Origin: a virus
IMG/VR virus record: IMGVR_UViG_3300044678_001381
Coordinates: 1 to 22,609 of that record
DNA length: 22,609 nt
Reading direction: 5' to 3' (one strand)
A program made the position numbers and the translations under genes. Below, in pieces: positions 1 through 8,082 of this stretch. The notes below the pieces were generated by a model, which was not told where the DNA came from, did not search any database, and saw nothing but the letters and a program-made list of their open reading frames with translations. How positions within the stretch are numbered: the first letter of the stretch is position 1; each line of letters opens with the position of its first letter.

Positions 1-55
1 CCGGTTCGCTGCGGTAGAAATGTGTCTATAAGGATTTTTTGAGGCGATCAACAAC

Positions 56-430
56 ATGGATTTTCAGGCAGACAACGGGGAAGGGGCCGTGCTGTGCGAA
101 GATCAGCCAGTTAGGGTGATTCAGAGGGATTTGCAGTTGATTGGCAGGGCGAGGCGGCAGGGCTGGTTGAGCAATCCAAGCGACATGCAGCGAATCGCCA
201 ATCGGGTCGTCAAGATTGCCCTGACAACTCCCGACGATGAACTCGCGATCAGGGCCGCAGCAGAAGTTCGGCAAATGGTCGCACAGGACTTGAAAATCGA
301 AGCCGATGGCATCCCGCAGCAAGTCGAGCACCATCACACACACGAACTCGGCCCGGTAACGGTGGACAACTTTGCAGAGTCAAAACGAAAACTCGCTGAA
401 CGAATTGCTCGCCTCGGCCGAGACTCCTGA
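56..430 (+). CDS. Small conserved phage-type protein upstream of terminase (unknown)
   Basis: I do not recognise this 124-aa protein. It is charged and mostly helical in appearance, with no transmembrane segment, cysteine pair or catalytic motif. The middle (about residues 45-85) is rich in Ala, Arg and Glu and looks like a helical bundle. A histidine cluster (HHHTH) lies near residues 92-96. The ATG at 56 has a weak purine-rich site (GAGG, 41-44). Its 3' end overlaps the following terminase small subunit candidate by 59 nt, so the two are probably cotranslated. Its place as first gene of the packaging block suggests a packaging accessory or terminase-associated role, but that rests on position alone. 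A TATAAG at 27-32 could be part of a promoter, but no convincing -35 is visible, and what lies further upstream is outside the window. Confidence 0.6.
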   Translation: MDFQADNGEGAVLCEDQPVRVIQRDLQLIGRARRQGWLSNPSDMQRIANRVVKIALTTPDDELAIRAAAEVRQMVAQDLKIEADGIPQQVEHHHTHELGPVTVDNFAESKRKLAERIARLGRDS

Positions 431-965
431 AGACCTTGAAGCGGTCATGCAGTTACTTGGTGAGGTTGAGCAGTCGACAAAAGAGAGGGACCGTTTTGAC
501 CTGAAGACGATTTCGGAAGTTGCGGAGTTCTTCGGCCTTGATGAACAGACAGTAAGAACGTGGAGACTGAAAACGCCACCAATGCCCGGAGAGCCAGGCA
601 AATGGCCGATCAAATCAATCGTTCAATGGAGATGCAACTGGATTCAGCAAACGGATCTGGCAGCAGCGAAACGGCAACAGGACTTTGAACTTGGGCAAAT
701 TCAGGTTGAGTCAAAACGAATCGAGTTGGACCGCGAGAAGGCGTTGATTCTGGACAGGCATGACGTGGAGCTGTGGGCGTCGACAGCATTGATTGAGTTG
801 CGAGAAGGAATCATGCAGTTGCCAGAGATGCTGGCGGCCAGTGCTCCATCGGATCTAAAGGACTTCGTGAGAGAAGAAACAGACAGGCATTGCAGAGACT
901 TGCTGACAGCGACACATCGACGGCTTGAGATGGCAGAAATCGGAAAGGAGGGGTTGAAAGAATGA
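372..965 (+). CDS. Terminase small subunit-like DNA-binding protein
   Basis: This 197-aa protein is the probable terminase small subunit, which recognises the packaging site and recruits the large subunit. Residues about 44-66 form a helix-turn-helix (EVAEFFGLDEQTVRTW), like the winged HTH of Nu1-type small terminases. Residues about 95-130 are a charged helix suited to oligomerisation. It lies directly upstream of the GpA-type large subunit and its stop overlaps that start (ATGA, 962-965). The start is a TTG at 372 with GGTGG at 361-365 in front, giving a long 59-nt overlap with the previous gene. The alternative ATG at 447 has a poorer ribosome site and would lose the first 25 residues while keeping the HTH. 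The family call comes from the HTH plus position; overall similarity to lambda Nu1 is not obvious by eye. Confidence 0.7.
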   Translation: MQSQNENSLNELLASAETPEDLEAVMQLLGEVEQSTKERDRFDLKTISEVAEFFGLDEQTVRTWRLKTPPMPGEPGKWPIKSIVQWRCNWIQQTDLAAAKRQQDFELGQIQVESKRIELDREKALILDRHDVELWASTALIELREGIMQLPEMLAASAPSDLKDFVREETDRHCRDLLTATHRRLEMAEIGKEGLKE

Positions 966-2842
966 TTAAGCTGAACGCAACGCGATTCCTCCGACCGCAT
1001 CAGCGATACTCTGCCGCTGAATGGTTGCCAAAGAATGTTGTGATGCCAAAGGGCACCGAGACGGCTGGAATGCCATTCAGCCTAGCTGCATTCCCGCACG
1101 TTGATTCTGTGCTTGATGCGTTCGACGATCCAAAGGTCCGGCAAATTGTTTTGCAGTGGGCGTCTCGACTTGGCAAAACCACGACATGCCTGTCATTGAT
1201 GGCCAAAGTTGCTGGCACAAATCCACGCAACATGATGTTTGCAGGCCCAACAAAGGACGCGGCCGGCAGAGTCATTGGCTCGAGGCTTTACCCGATCCTG
1301 ACTTCGGCGGAGGGAGTTCGCCAGCAACTTCCACCAGAGGCACGTCGAAGCAAGCTCCACGTTAAGCTGGAGTCCTGCCAGATCTTCGTCGGCTGGTCCG
1401 GATCCGAAACAAGCCTGGCTGACGTGGGAGCCTTCTTTGGCCATGCGTCAGAGATTGACAAGTGGGACGATTCAGCTTCAAAGGAAGGCGACTCGCTGAA
1501 ACTGTTCGTCAACAGATTTAAAGGCTTTCCCGATCACAAAATAATTTTTGAGTCAACGCCGACGATTGCAGGCCGAAGCCGCATTGAAAAGAAGATGACT
1601 GAAAGCAATCAGCATCGACGGTACGTTCCGTGCCCACACTGCGGAGAGTTTCAAGTTTTGATTCAAGGGATTGAAGGCCTTCCGGGCGGCTTCGACTGGG
1701 AACGCGACAGCAAAGGCAATTCAAACGCTGACATCGCTCTGCAGACGGCTCACTATGTCTGCAAGTTCTGCCACAAAAAAATCGAGAACCATCACAGGAC
1801 TGTCATGCTTCGCGCCGGGGTTTGGGTTCCGAGCGGCTGCACGATAACCGCTGACGGAAAGATTCACGGCAAAGCACTCAAAGACGGATCGGATGTCGTC
1901 GGGTTTGGGCCATTGGCGTCGTGGTACGCATTGACTGAGACATGGGGCAACTTTGCTCGATTGTGGATTCAGGCACAGAAGCGGCCTCGGGACCTGCAGG
2001 ACGTTGTGAACTCCTACAAGGGCGAGACGTGGGCAATTCGCAAGAGCAAAAGCACCCCGGAAAAGGTTGGCATTAAGCTTCGCACCGACATTCCACGGCG
2101 AATGCTTCCAGATTGGACGCGGCTCGTGACTGTCACGATTGACCAACAGCGATCAGACGGCGGCTTTAGGCTGTGGGTCTGCTTGGCTCACGGTGTCAAT
2201 CGTGCCGCGCATGTCGTCGATTACGGGCTTTGCCAGCAATTGGAAGAGGTTTGGGACCGCCATATCCGATCACCATATCAGCACGAGGACGGTGGCAATC
2301 CGATGATGCCGCACGCAGCGGCTGCCGACTCGGGCTGGGACACCAAAAAAACATACGACTTTTGTAACAACCACAACGGAATGCTGCCGCTGAAAGGCAG
2401 TTCGGGCGAAATCAGCGGCGGACTTCCTTACAAAGTTTCTGAGGTTGAATCAGGCCAGTACAAAGGACAGTCACTTTTTTCGGTCAACACAGATTTCTGG
2501 GAAACTGATCTTCAGGCAAGACTTGATGAGCGGGATCCGGGAGAAGACGAATCGCTTTCGATCTGTGCCGGGGCTGAAAACGACTTCGAATTCTTGGAGC
2601 AACTGTGCAACGCAACACTCACAGACCGAGTTGACGGCCGAGGACAGGCCAAGCTTGTTTGGATTAAAAAAGACGAATCACTCCCTAACGACTACCGCGA
2701 CGCGGTTAGATATGGGCTCTGCCTTGCTCACGCATTCATCGACGAAAACGGATTCCCGCCCCGGAGCAACGTCTGGACGCAATCAAAAACAGTTGTCAAT
2801 CGTGGAACAGACAGGCCAGATGGGAGAGCGTGGAATGAGTAA
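962..2842 (+). CDS. Phage terminase large subunit, GpA family
   Basis: This 626-aa protein is the packaging motor: an ATPase that drives DNA into the prohead, plus the nuclease that cuts the concatemer. A GpA-type deviant Walker A lies at about residues 66-74 (WASRLGKTT), a Walker B-like acidic motif at 162-169 (ASEIDKWD) and a coupling motif at 196-201 (FESTPT). A zinc ribbon typical of many GpA proteins follows, with Cys224/Cys227 (CPHC) and Cys267/Cys270 (CKFC). The C-terminal nuclease fold shows D394 (VTID) and D456 (AADSGWDT), with a late acidic DYRDAVRYG near 590. Length is normal for the family (about 600-650). GGAGG (947-951) precedes the start, which overlaps the previous stop. GpA terminases usually go with lambda-type portals, as found here, so cos-type ends are likely. 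Confidence 0.96.
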   Translation: MIKLNATRFLRPHQRYSAAEWLPKNVVMPKGTETAGMPFSLAAFPHVDSVLDAFDDPKVRQIVLQWASRLGKTTTCLSLMAKVAGTNPRNMMFAGPTKDAAGRVIGSRLYPILTSAEGVRQQLPPEARRSKLHVKLESCQIFVGWSGSETSLADVGAFFGHASEIDKWDDSASKEGDSLKLFVNRFKGFPDHKIIFESTPTIAGRSRIEKKMTESNQHRRYVPCPHCGEFQVLIQGIEGLPGGFDWERDSKGNSNADIALQTAHYVCKFCHKKIENHHRTVMLRAGVWVPSGCTITADGKIHGKALKDGSDVVGFGPLASWYALTETWGNFARLWIQAQKRPRDLQDVVNSYKGETWAIRKSKSTPEKVGIKLRTDIPRRMLPDWTRLVTVTIDQQRSDGGFRLWVCLAHGVNRAAHVVDYGLCQQLEEVWDRHIRSPYQHEDGGNPMMPHAAAADSGWDTKKTYDFCNNHNGMLPLKGSSGEISGGLPYKVSEVESGQYKGQSLFSVNTDFWETDLQARLDERDPGEDESLSICAGAENDFEFLEQLCNATLTDRVDGRGQAKLVWIKKDESLPNDYRDAVRYGLCLAHAFIDENGFPPRSNVWTQSKTVVNRGTDRPDGRAWNE

Positions 2843-3110
2843 AAAGCAGCAGCCTGAAAAGCCCGTCCAGAAGCCTATTGAGAAACCACAGACGCGAGTG
2901 ATTGAAGAATATCGCCACTGTCCAATTTGCTGGTCTGGAAACGGCGGTTATGGCTCCGCCTATTCCACACATGGGCGGACTCGTTACTACAAGTGCGACA
3001 AGTCGACAAGTGCAGAGCGTGGGCCATGCGGCCACACTTGGACGGTTGAAGTGAAGCTTGAGGTGATCAAGGTCGAGCATCGAATCGTGAAAATGGACGG
3101 AGAACGGTAA
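2835..3110 (+). CDS. Four-cysteine zinc-finger protein, Ogr/Delta-like pattern
   Basis: This 91-aa basic protein has a Lys/Pro/Gln-rich N-terminus (1-20) and one zinc finger: Cys29-x2-Cys32, then Cys54 and Cys65 (CPIC...YYKC...CGHTW). The layout, including Tyr before the third Cys and a Cys-Gly followed by an aromatic-Thr, resembles the Ogr/Delta/Com class of small phage zinc fingers. Ogr and Delta activate late transcription, while Com regulates Mu mom translation. That likeness is by pattern only, and the spacing differs (10 residues between the last two cysteines). The ATG at 2835 overlaps the terminase stop by 8 nt and follows GGGAGAG (2822-2828). A longer in-frame reading inside the terminase gene has no support. 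It could instead act in packaging beside the terminase, whose own zinc ribbon is similar in style. Confidence 0.8.
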   Translation: MSKKQQPEKPVQKPIEKPQTRVIEEYRHCPICWSGNGGYGSAYSTHGRTRYYKCDKSTSAERGPCGHTWTVEVKLEVIKVEHRIVKMDGER

Positions 3111-3157
3111 TCCGTTTGCCACACTAGCAACACTGGTAAGGACATTTGTCATTGAGT

Positions 3158-3172
3158 CTCGCAAACTGCGAG
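3158..3172 (+). promoter_or_regulatory. Hairpin abutting the start codon of the gpW-like gene
   Basis: The sequence CTCGC-AAACT-GCGAG forms a perfect 5-bp stem with a 5-nt loop and ends one base before the ATG at 3174. No Shine-Dalgarno sequence is seen in front of this ATG, unlike most genes of the operon. The hairpin sits at the end of a 63-nt gap (3111-3173), one of only two real gaps among the head genes. It could limit initiation so that the low-copy joining protein is made in small amounts; that role is inferred. Confidence 0.4.
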
Positions 3173-3173
3173 C

Positions 3174-3386
3174 ATGACAACTGCCTCCGATCTTCTCGAC
3201 GCGACTAACGCCGCAATCTTGAAGGCTCTGACATCGCAAGAATATCAGGGTCCGGGCGGTCGTCGGCAACGAATGGCAGATCTAGCTCAGCTTCGACAGA
3301 CTCGAAAAGAGTTGATGGACGAAGTTGCGATGGGTTCGACAGGCTCGATGTGCTCTCTCCTGTCACTGGGAGATGCGAGCCTATGA
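3174..3386 (+). CDS. gpW-like head-tail joining protein
   Basis: This 70-aa protein matches the size and position of lambda gpW (68 aa), which plugs the portal after packaging and prepares the head for tail attachment. As in gpW, the order is a short N-terminal helix (SDLLDATNAAILKAL), a Gly-rich turn with an aromatic (QEYQGPGGRRQRM) and a second helix (ADLAQLRQTRKELMDEV). Unlike gpW the tail is a short Ser/Gly-rich stretch. It lies between terminase and portal, where gpW lies in lambda and many Gram-negative prophages. The ATG at 3174 is the only good start, because an in-frame stop lies at 3153. Its stop overlaps the portal start (ATGA at 3383-3386). The assignment rests on pattern and position rather than on a long alignment. 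Confidence 0.8.
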   Translation: MTTASDLLDATNAAILKALTSQEYQGPGGRRQRMADLAQLRQTRKELMDEVAMGSTGSMCSLLSLGDASL

Positions 3387-5071
3387 GCATCATTGACTCC
3401 ATCGTCGGCATCTTCTCACCATCTGCACAGCTTCGACGCATGGAAGCACGGGCCACGATTCAGCAGGTCAATAAACTGCTTGGAACAGCAAAAGGCCCTT
3501 ACGCAGCGGCTAATCTGAATCGATTGAATGCACTTCGCGGCATTGTTCAGAAAGAAAACGAAGTCAGCGGAAGCCGAATCGAATTCCTTCGCGCTCAGTC
3601 GTGGGATCTGTACCGCGACAATCCAAGCTGTCGAAAAATCGTCCGATCCTTGGAGGCCAAGGTGATCGGCAAGGGGATGCACCCTGAATCGCTCGCAATG
3701 TTCGCTGATGGTACGCCAAACGTGCCATTTCGTGAACGTGCAATGCAGCTGTGGGAGCAATTACAGAGCGGATTCGATGCCCGCGGTATGCCTGGCAAGG
3801 GCGGTTTGACGATGGGATGCCAGCAAAGATTGGCATTCCGGTCGGTGATTTTGTCCGGTGACACGCTTTATCGAATCAAGCCAATCAGTTCTGCGGAGCA
3901 ATTGCGTCGGAATCTTCCGATTGCTGTCGTTTTGCAGTTGGTCGACACCTGCAGGTTGGCGAGTGAATCAGAAATTCTTCGAGCGTCACTGCCAGAGGAT
4001 CATCGAGTCTTTCGCGGGATCGAACTTAACGCGAACGATGAGCGTATTGCGTATTGGGTGAAAAACAATCTAGTGTCAGATGCGGCAGCAGCCCCGGCAA
4101 CGGCAACACGAATCCCGATCGACAAGATGGGGCATCTTTACATTGAGGAAGACATTGACGAGCTTCGCGGCGTGCCGTGGTTTTCGTCTGCAATCCTTCG
4201 CGCACGTCGAACCGATGATCTCGAATACAACGTACTCACGGCTTCAGCGATGGCTTCGTGCATGGTTGCGGCCTACAGCAAGCCAACCGGCGCGACGAAG
4301 CTTGGGCTAAATCAGGGAACCGACTACAACTCAACATCTGCGGACGGGACAGACCTGACAGACAGCGACGGCAACACGATCAACAAGATTCAGCCGGGCA
4401 TGGTTGTCAATAAAGGCAAAGACGGATCGTTTGAGCTGTTGTCACCCAATCAGCCAAACATGAACCCGGAAGCGTTCGTTCAGCATCTCCAGCGGGGAAC
4501 GGCGGCAGCGTTGCCAGGCACAAAAGCCAGCACCGTAACCGGCGATTACCGCAATAGTTCATTCAGCTCTGAGCGATCGGCAGACAACGATTGTTGGCCA
4601 GAAATTCAGATCGTGCAGGAGTGGTTCGCGTCACATTATTGCCAGCCAATCTGGGAAACGATTCTTCGAACCGCAGTCTTTGAGGGCTACTTCGATGGCA
4701 TCGTGTCGGCTGAAGAGTTCCAAAGCAATCCGGAAATGTTTTCAGCAGCCAACTGGCAGGGGCCAGTCGCGCTTTCCATCAATCCAAAAGACGACGTCAA
4801 GGCGGCAGCCGATCGAATTCACGCCGGATTATCTTCGCTTCAGATGGAATGTGCCAAGATCAATGTGAACTGGCGAGATGTCTTGAATGATGTCGCAGAG
4901 CTGTATGAAGTGGCCGAGGCTAAAGGCATTCCGACAGAAGTCATCAATAACATCATGGGCATTGATGCTCAGGATCAAATTGCTGTTCAGCAGATGGAAG
5001 ACTCGAGCGAAGAGCAGCCGCCAGAAGACGTGATTGAAGACGATTCACTGGAGGAAGCTAGCAATGCGTAA
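3383..5071 (+). CDS. Phage portal protein, lambda gpB family
   Basis: This 562-aa protein is the portal, a dodecameric ring at one head vertex through which DNA enters and leaves and on which the neck assembles. Lambda-type portal signatures include DLYRDNPSCRKIVRSL...KVIGKGM (about 75-99), matching the family pattern in which residues near the N-terminus lead into a Val-Ile-Gly-x-Gly block, and RGVPWFSSAIL (262-272) before a long helix. The C-terminal 30 residues are very acidic. The ATG at 3383 has GGGAG (3368-3372) in front and overlaps the previous stop; an upstream in-frame ATG at 3350 would add 11 residues inside the gpW-like gene and is less likely. Its stop overlaps the capsid gene start. 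Length is normal for lambda-like portals (about 500-560). Confidence 0.95.
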   Translation: MSIIDSIVGIFSPSAQLRRMEARATIQQVNKLLGTAKGPYAAANLNRLNALRGIVQKENEVSGSRIEFLRAQSWDLYRDNPSCRKIVRSLEAKVIGKGMHPESLAMFADGTPNVPFRERAMQLWEQLQSGFDARGMPGKGGLTMGCQQRLAFRSVILSGDTLYRIKPISSAEQLRRNLPIAVVLQLVDTCRLASESEILRASLPEDHRVFRGIELNANDERIAYWVKNNLVSDAAAAPATATRIPIDKMGHLYIEEDIDELRGVPWFSSAILRARRTDDLEYNVLTASAMASCMVAAYSKPTGATKLGLNQGTDYNSTSADGTDLTDSDGNTINKIQPGMVVNKGKDGSFELLSPNQPNMNPEAFVQHLQRGTAAALPGTKASTVTGDYRNSSFSSERSADNDCWPEIQIVQEWFASHYCQPIWETILRTAVFEGYFDGIVSAEEFQSNPEMFSAANWQGPVALSINPKDDVKAAADRIHAGLSSLQMECAKINVNWRDVLNDVAELYEVAEAKGIPTEVINNIMGIDAQDQIAVQQMEDSSEEQPPEDVIEDDSLEEASNA

Positions 5072-7268
5072 ACGCAGCCAGCGTGATCAGGCAACAGCCG
5101 ACACGAACTATCGATCACTTGCAGTCCGAGCGGCGACATTTAACGAAGAAGGCCGCAGCGTCGAAGCAGTCATCAGCACGGAACAGCCTGTCGACATGCC
5201 CGACTGGGGTCGGCAATCGATGGTTCCGGAAGTTCTTGTGCCGTCCGGTGCGGAGTTCCCATCAAATCGACAGGTTCCGTTTCTTGATTCACATCAACGC
5301 CGATCGGTCAAAGATCAGCTTGGCTCAGCCCGTGAAATCAAGATCAACGGGAACGAAATCACAGCAACGCTGGTGTTCCGCAAAAGCAAAGAATCAGACG
5401 ACGCACTTGGCGGCGTGCGAGACGGGCATATCACCGACGTATCGGTCGGATATGACGTTTTGAAACGCCAATACATCGAATCAGGGGCGAAGAAAACAAT
5501 TGGAACTCGGACCTATGAAGGCCCGGTAAATGTTGTAACGAAGTGGCGGCTCCGCGAAGTCTCGTTGACTCCGATCGGGGCAGATGATCAGGCAAAGTTG
5601 CGTGGGCTGGACCCCGCAAAGGTCCGTTTCAAGTCCTCAGAAGAACAGGAAGATTTCACGATGAACGCAGAACTCCGCGCTTTGCTGCTGTCAAAAGGCA
5701 TGTCAGCAGATCTCACCGACGAACAGGCTCAGCGATGGCTGATTGATAACGCTGCAAAGCTCAGCGAAGTCAAGAAAGAAGAAAAGAAGGAAGAACGCAG
5801 CCAGCCACAGAACACGTTGCCATCTGCGACGGATCTCGCCAAGCTGGTTGCCGATGCAACCCGTCAGGCAATTGCCGATCAGAACGCAGTTCGCAAGGCA
5901 TTCGAAGTTGACGTTCGCGAACTCTGCGAACTTTCAGACGTTCCGGGCGAAATCGAAGCCTGCCGCGCGTTGGAAGATCTGGCAGCAGTTCGAAAACACA
6001 TCAAGGACGTGAAGGCAAAGACCGCTGAACACGTTCCGTACGGTGCAAGCGTGCGACACGTCAGCAGCGGAACAGAGCGACTGGAAGTAGATTTGCGGTC
6101 AGCCCTAACCATGACTGCGTGCCGTTCTGCTTTGAATGGCGATGAAGCCAAGCTCGAAAAGTATTTCCCGGCAGCCCAGCGAAGCAAGGCGGCTGACAAT
6201 TTCCGCCACGCAACGCTGTTCGACATGGCATCGGAATACGTTCGATCACGCGGAATTCAGACGTTGGGGCTGACTCGCGATCAAATTGCCATTTGTGCGA
6301 TGTTTGGACCGGAGAAGGCTGGCATTCGTGCTGCTGCAGGCGGAGCCGCTTATCACGGATCAGGTTCATTCAGCAACCTGACTTTGGATGCCGTCAACAA
6401 GTCCATGATGATTGGCTATCAGGAAGTTCCGGCCACATGGCGAGGGCCGATGAAGCAGGGTCAGTCAGCGACAGACTTTAAGAACATTCACCGGATGCAG
6501 CTTGGAGCCATTCCAAATCTGCCAGTGTGGAATGATTCAGTTCGTCCAGAAATGGCAAGCATGGCGGACGGCAAGCAGACGTACGCGGTTGAATGCCGTT
6601 CGATCGGCATTGACTTTGGGTACAAACTGATCGTCAACGACGATATGTCGGCACTGACTTCGACGCCGATGAAATTGGGTGATGCTGCAGCCCGAACAGT
6701 AAACACTGTGGCGTGGGCACAGGTCACGAGCAACCCGACGATGCGAGATGCTCAGGCGTTGTTCCTCGAAACGCCTGCCGGTCTGCGATTCCGCAAGAAC
6801 CTGACGACTGGTTCAGCAACTCCAACATCAGCCACAGTCGGAGCGATGAAGGCCCTGATGCGATTGATGCGAGGCGAGAACACGCCAGAAGGCACCGAAT
6901 CGGCTGACATTCTAAACCTGACTCCAGCCTACCTGGTTGTTCCGGCAACGCTCGAAACCACTGCGGAAGTGCTGATCAATTCGATTTACGATCCAGCTTC
7001 TTCAGGGGCCGGAACATTCAACGCGACTCGCTCGCTGCGTCTGGTCGTTGAGCCGTTGCTCGATGCCGCATCAACGAAGGCGTTCTATCTGTTCGCAGAA
7101 CCAACGCGGGTTGAAACCGTCGAGGTCACGTTCCTTGCCGGTCAGGAAACTCCACAGGTCCGCGAAGTCCGTGACGAGCACACATTGGCCAGCACTTACT
7201 ACGTGCTGCAATCAGTGGCGGCAAAAGCACTCGACCATCGAGGCATCCAGAAGCACAACGGCGAATAG
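5064..7268 (+). CDS. Prohead protease-major capsid protein fusion
   Basis: This 734-aa protein joins an HK97-type prohead protease to a major capsid protein. The protease half (about 1-190) shows the U35/S78 signatures: His77 in FLDSH, Ser127 in ITDVSVGY, and the trailing block REVSLTPIGAD (164-174). A charged Lys/Glu/Gln linker (about 225-275) could serve as a scaffolding delta-domain. The capsid half follows to the C-terminus and ends in a family-like ASTYYVLQSVAAKALD. Such fusions are known as a named class, so fusion alone is not new. The ATG at 5064 overlaps the portal stop and follows GGAGG (5051-5055); an upstream ATG at 5034 has less support. An in-frame ATG at 5661 (Met200) sits 8 nt after AGGAAG and could start a capsid-only product. 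The protease is expected to cut itself away during maturation. Confidence 0.93.
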   Translation: MRKRSQRDQATADTNYRSLAVRAATFNEEGRSVEAVISTEQPVDMPDWGRQSMVPEVLVPSGAEFPSNRQVPFLDSHQRRSVKDQLGSAREIKINGNEITATLVFRKSKESDDALGGVRDGHITDVSVGYDVLKRQYIESGAKKTIGTRTYEGPVNVVTKWRLREVSLTPIGADDQAKLRGLDPAKVRFKSSEEQEDFTMNAELRALLLSKGMSADLTDEQAQRWLIDNAAKLSEVKKEEKKEERSQPQNTLPSATDLAKLVADATRQAIADQNAVRKAFEVDVRELCELSDVPGEIEACRALEDLAAVRKHIKDVKAKTAEHVPYGASVRHVSSGTERLEVDLRSALTMTACRSALNGDEAKLEKYFPAAQRSKAADNFRHATLFDMASEYVRSRGIQTLGLTRDQIAICAMFGPEKAGIRAAAGGAAYHGSGSFSNLTLDAVNKSMMIGYQEVPATWRGPMKQGQSATDFKNIHRMQLGAIPNLPVWNDSVRPEMASMADGKQTYAVECRSIGIDFGYKLIVNDDMSALTSTPMKLGDAAARTVNTVAWAQVTSNPTMRDAQALFLETPAGLRFRKNLTTGSATPTSATVGAMKALMRLMRGENTPEGTESADILNLTPAYLVVPATLETTAEVLINSIYDPASSGAGTFNATRSLRLVVEPLLDAASTKAFYLFAEPTRVETVEVTFLAGQETPQVREVRDEHTLASTYYVLQSVAAKALDHRGIQKHNGE

Positions 7269-7290
7269 TCCGGCGTGATTCACAGCCACG

Positions 7291-7372
7291 AGCCAGTCCT
7301 TCCGAGGGCTGGCTTGCGGCAGTGTTACTGTTCGGGAATGTTTCCCGCGAATAGCTCAGTCCCCGAGAGGGG
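7291..7372 (+). other. Three tandem hairpins in the capsid-decoration gap
   Basis: The 130-nt gap after the capsid gene holds three local inverted repeats on the plus strand. The first (7291-7314) pairs AGCCAGTCC with GGGCTGGCT around a 6-nt loop, with one G:U pair. The second (7333-7347) is CGGGAA-TGT-TTCCCG. The third (7361-7372) is CCCC-GAGA-GGGG, with a GNRA tetraloop. None is followed by a T run, so they are not classical Rho-independent terminators. They may protect mRNA ends or mark a processing site that lets capsid and decoration genes be expressed at high, separate levels. I see no gene in the gap. Confidence 0.55.
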
Positions 7373-7398
7373 CAAACAAACTCGAAAGGTGAATAACG

Positions 7399-8082
7399 AT
7401 GATCAATCGTGGCACAGTCGAATGGCCGGTAGTCGGCGGCGAACATTTCACACGGGCTCAAGCTTTCACGACAACTCCAGGCCAAAACGGATGGACTTCA
7501 GTGCTGACCGGGACGACCCCGACCGCACTTTGCGTTACTGCTGACGGAGGGGCCGCAAAACTTACGCTGACAAGCACCAGCGAATCACAGCTTGCTGTTC
7601 TGTACCACAACGACGTGCTGGCGTTCGACGTTCGCACACTAAAGTACATCGAATTTGTGGCACTGGTTGCCGGTGTCGATTCAGTTACAACGATCGTTTT
7701 TGGGCTGGCATCCGCTCACAACGCCACCTTGGACAGCATCGCAACAAACGCATGGTTCAGAATTCAAGGCTCAGCCTCGACATCGGCGGTGGTCGTCGAA
7801 ACCGACGACGCGACCGTTGACAACGACGACAAAGCGACCGGCCAAACATTGGCGGGTGTTTACAAGACTTTCAAGATTGACTTCGAAAAGGGCTTGTCAG
7901 ACGTTCGCTTCTTCATCGAAGGCGAGCGAGTCGCACAGGAGACGACGTTTGACATGTCAGCTCTTGCGGCTGGCTTGAACGTTCAGCCTTACATTGCTGT
8001 TGCCAAAGCATCTGGAACAGGTGTTCCGTCGATCACGGTTGCAACAGTTCGGCCGATCTTCAATTTCGCCTACGGTGCATAA
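7399..8082 (+). CDS. Putative capsid decoration or capsid-associated protein
   Basis: This 227-aa protein has almost no lysine-rich or helical stretches and is dominated by Thr, Ser, Ala and Val strands, suggesting a beta-sandwich (jelly-roll or lectin-like). The segment KYIEFVALVAGVDSVTTIVFGLASAH (about 81-106) and the later TFKIDFEKGLSDVRFFIEGERVA resemble alternating strands of such folds. No named family is recognised. It lies directly after the capsid gene, where phages commonly encode a head decoration protein (gpD in lambda precedes E), and it has its own leader with hairpins and a good ribosome site (AAGGTGA, 7385-7391), which fits high expression. A minor tail role is possible but less likely from position. 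Its stop overlaps the next start (TAATG). Confidence 0.7.
   Translation: MINRGTVEWPVVGGEHFTRAQAFTTTPGQNGWTSVLTGTTPTALCVTADGGAAKLTLTSTSESQLAVLYHNDVLAFDVRTLKYIEFVALVAGVDSVTTIVFGLASAHNATLDSIATNAWFRIQGSASTSAVVVETDDATVDNDDKATGQTLAGVYKTFKIDFEKGLSDVRFFIEGERVAQETTFDMSALAAGLNVQPYIAVAKASGTGVPSITVATVRPIFNFAYGA

Noticed and set aside
2445-2834. Upstream extension of the zinc-finger frame inside the terminase gene
   Set aside because: It has no start with a ribosome site and reads through well-conserved terminase nuclease sequence; the ATG at 2835 overlaps the terminase stop as elsewhere in the operon.
1721-3269. Minus-strand frames of 141 and 157 codons over the terminase and zinc-finger genes
   Set aside because: Shadow frames opposite recognisable conserved genes, with no motifs of their own.
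7300-7330. Rho-independent terminator after the capsid gene
   Set aside because: The stem is strong but is not followed by a T run, and the operon plainly continues in the same direction.
7345-7390. Possible tRNA, because TAGCTCAG resembles a D-arm
   Set aside because: No T-loop, no anticodon arm and no matching acceptor stem; the stretch is better explained by local hairpins.
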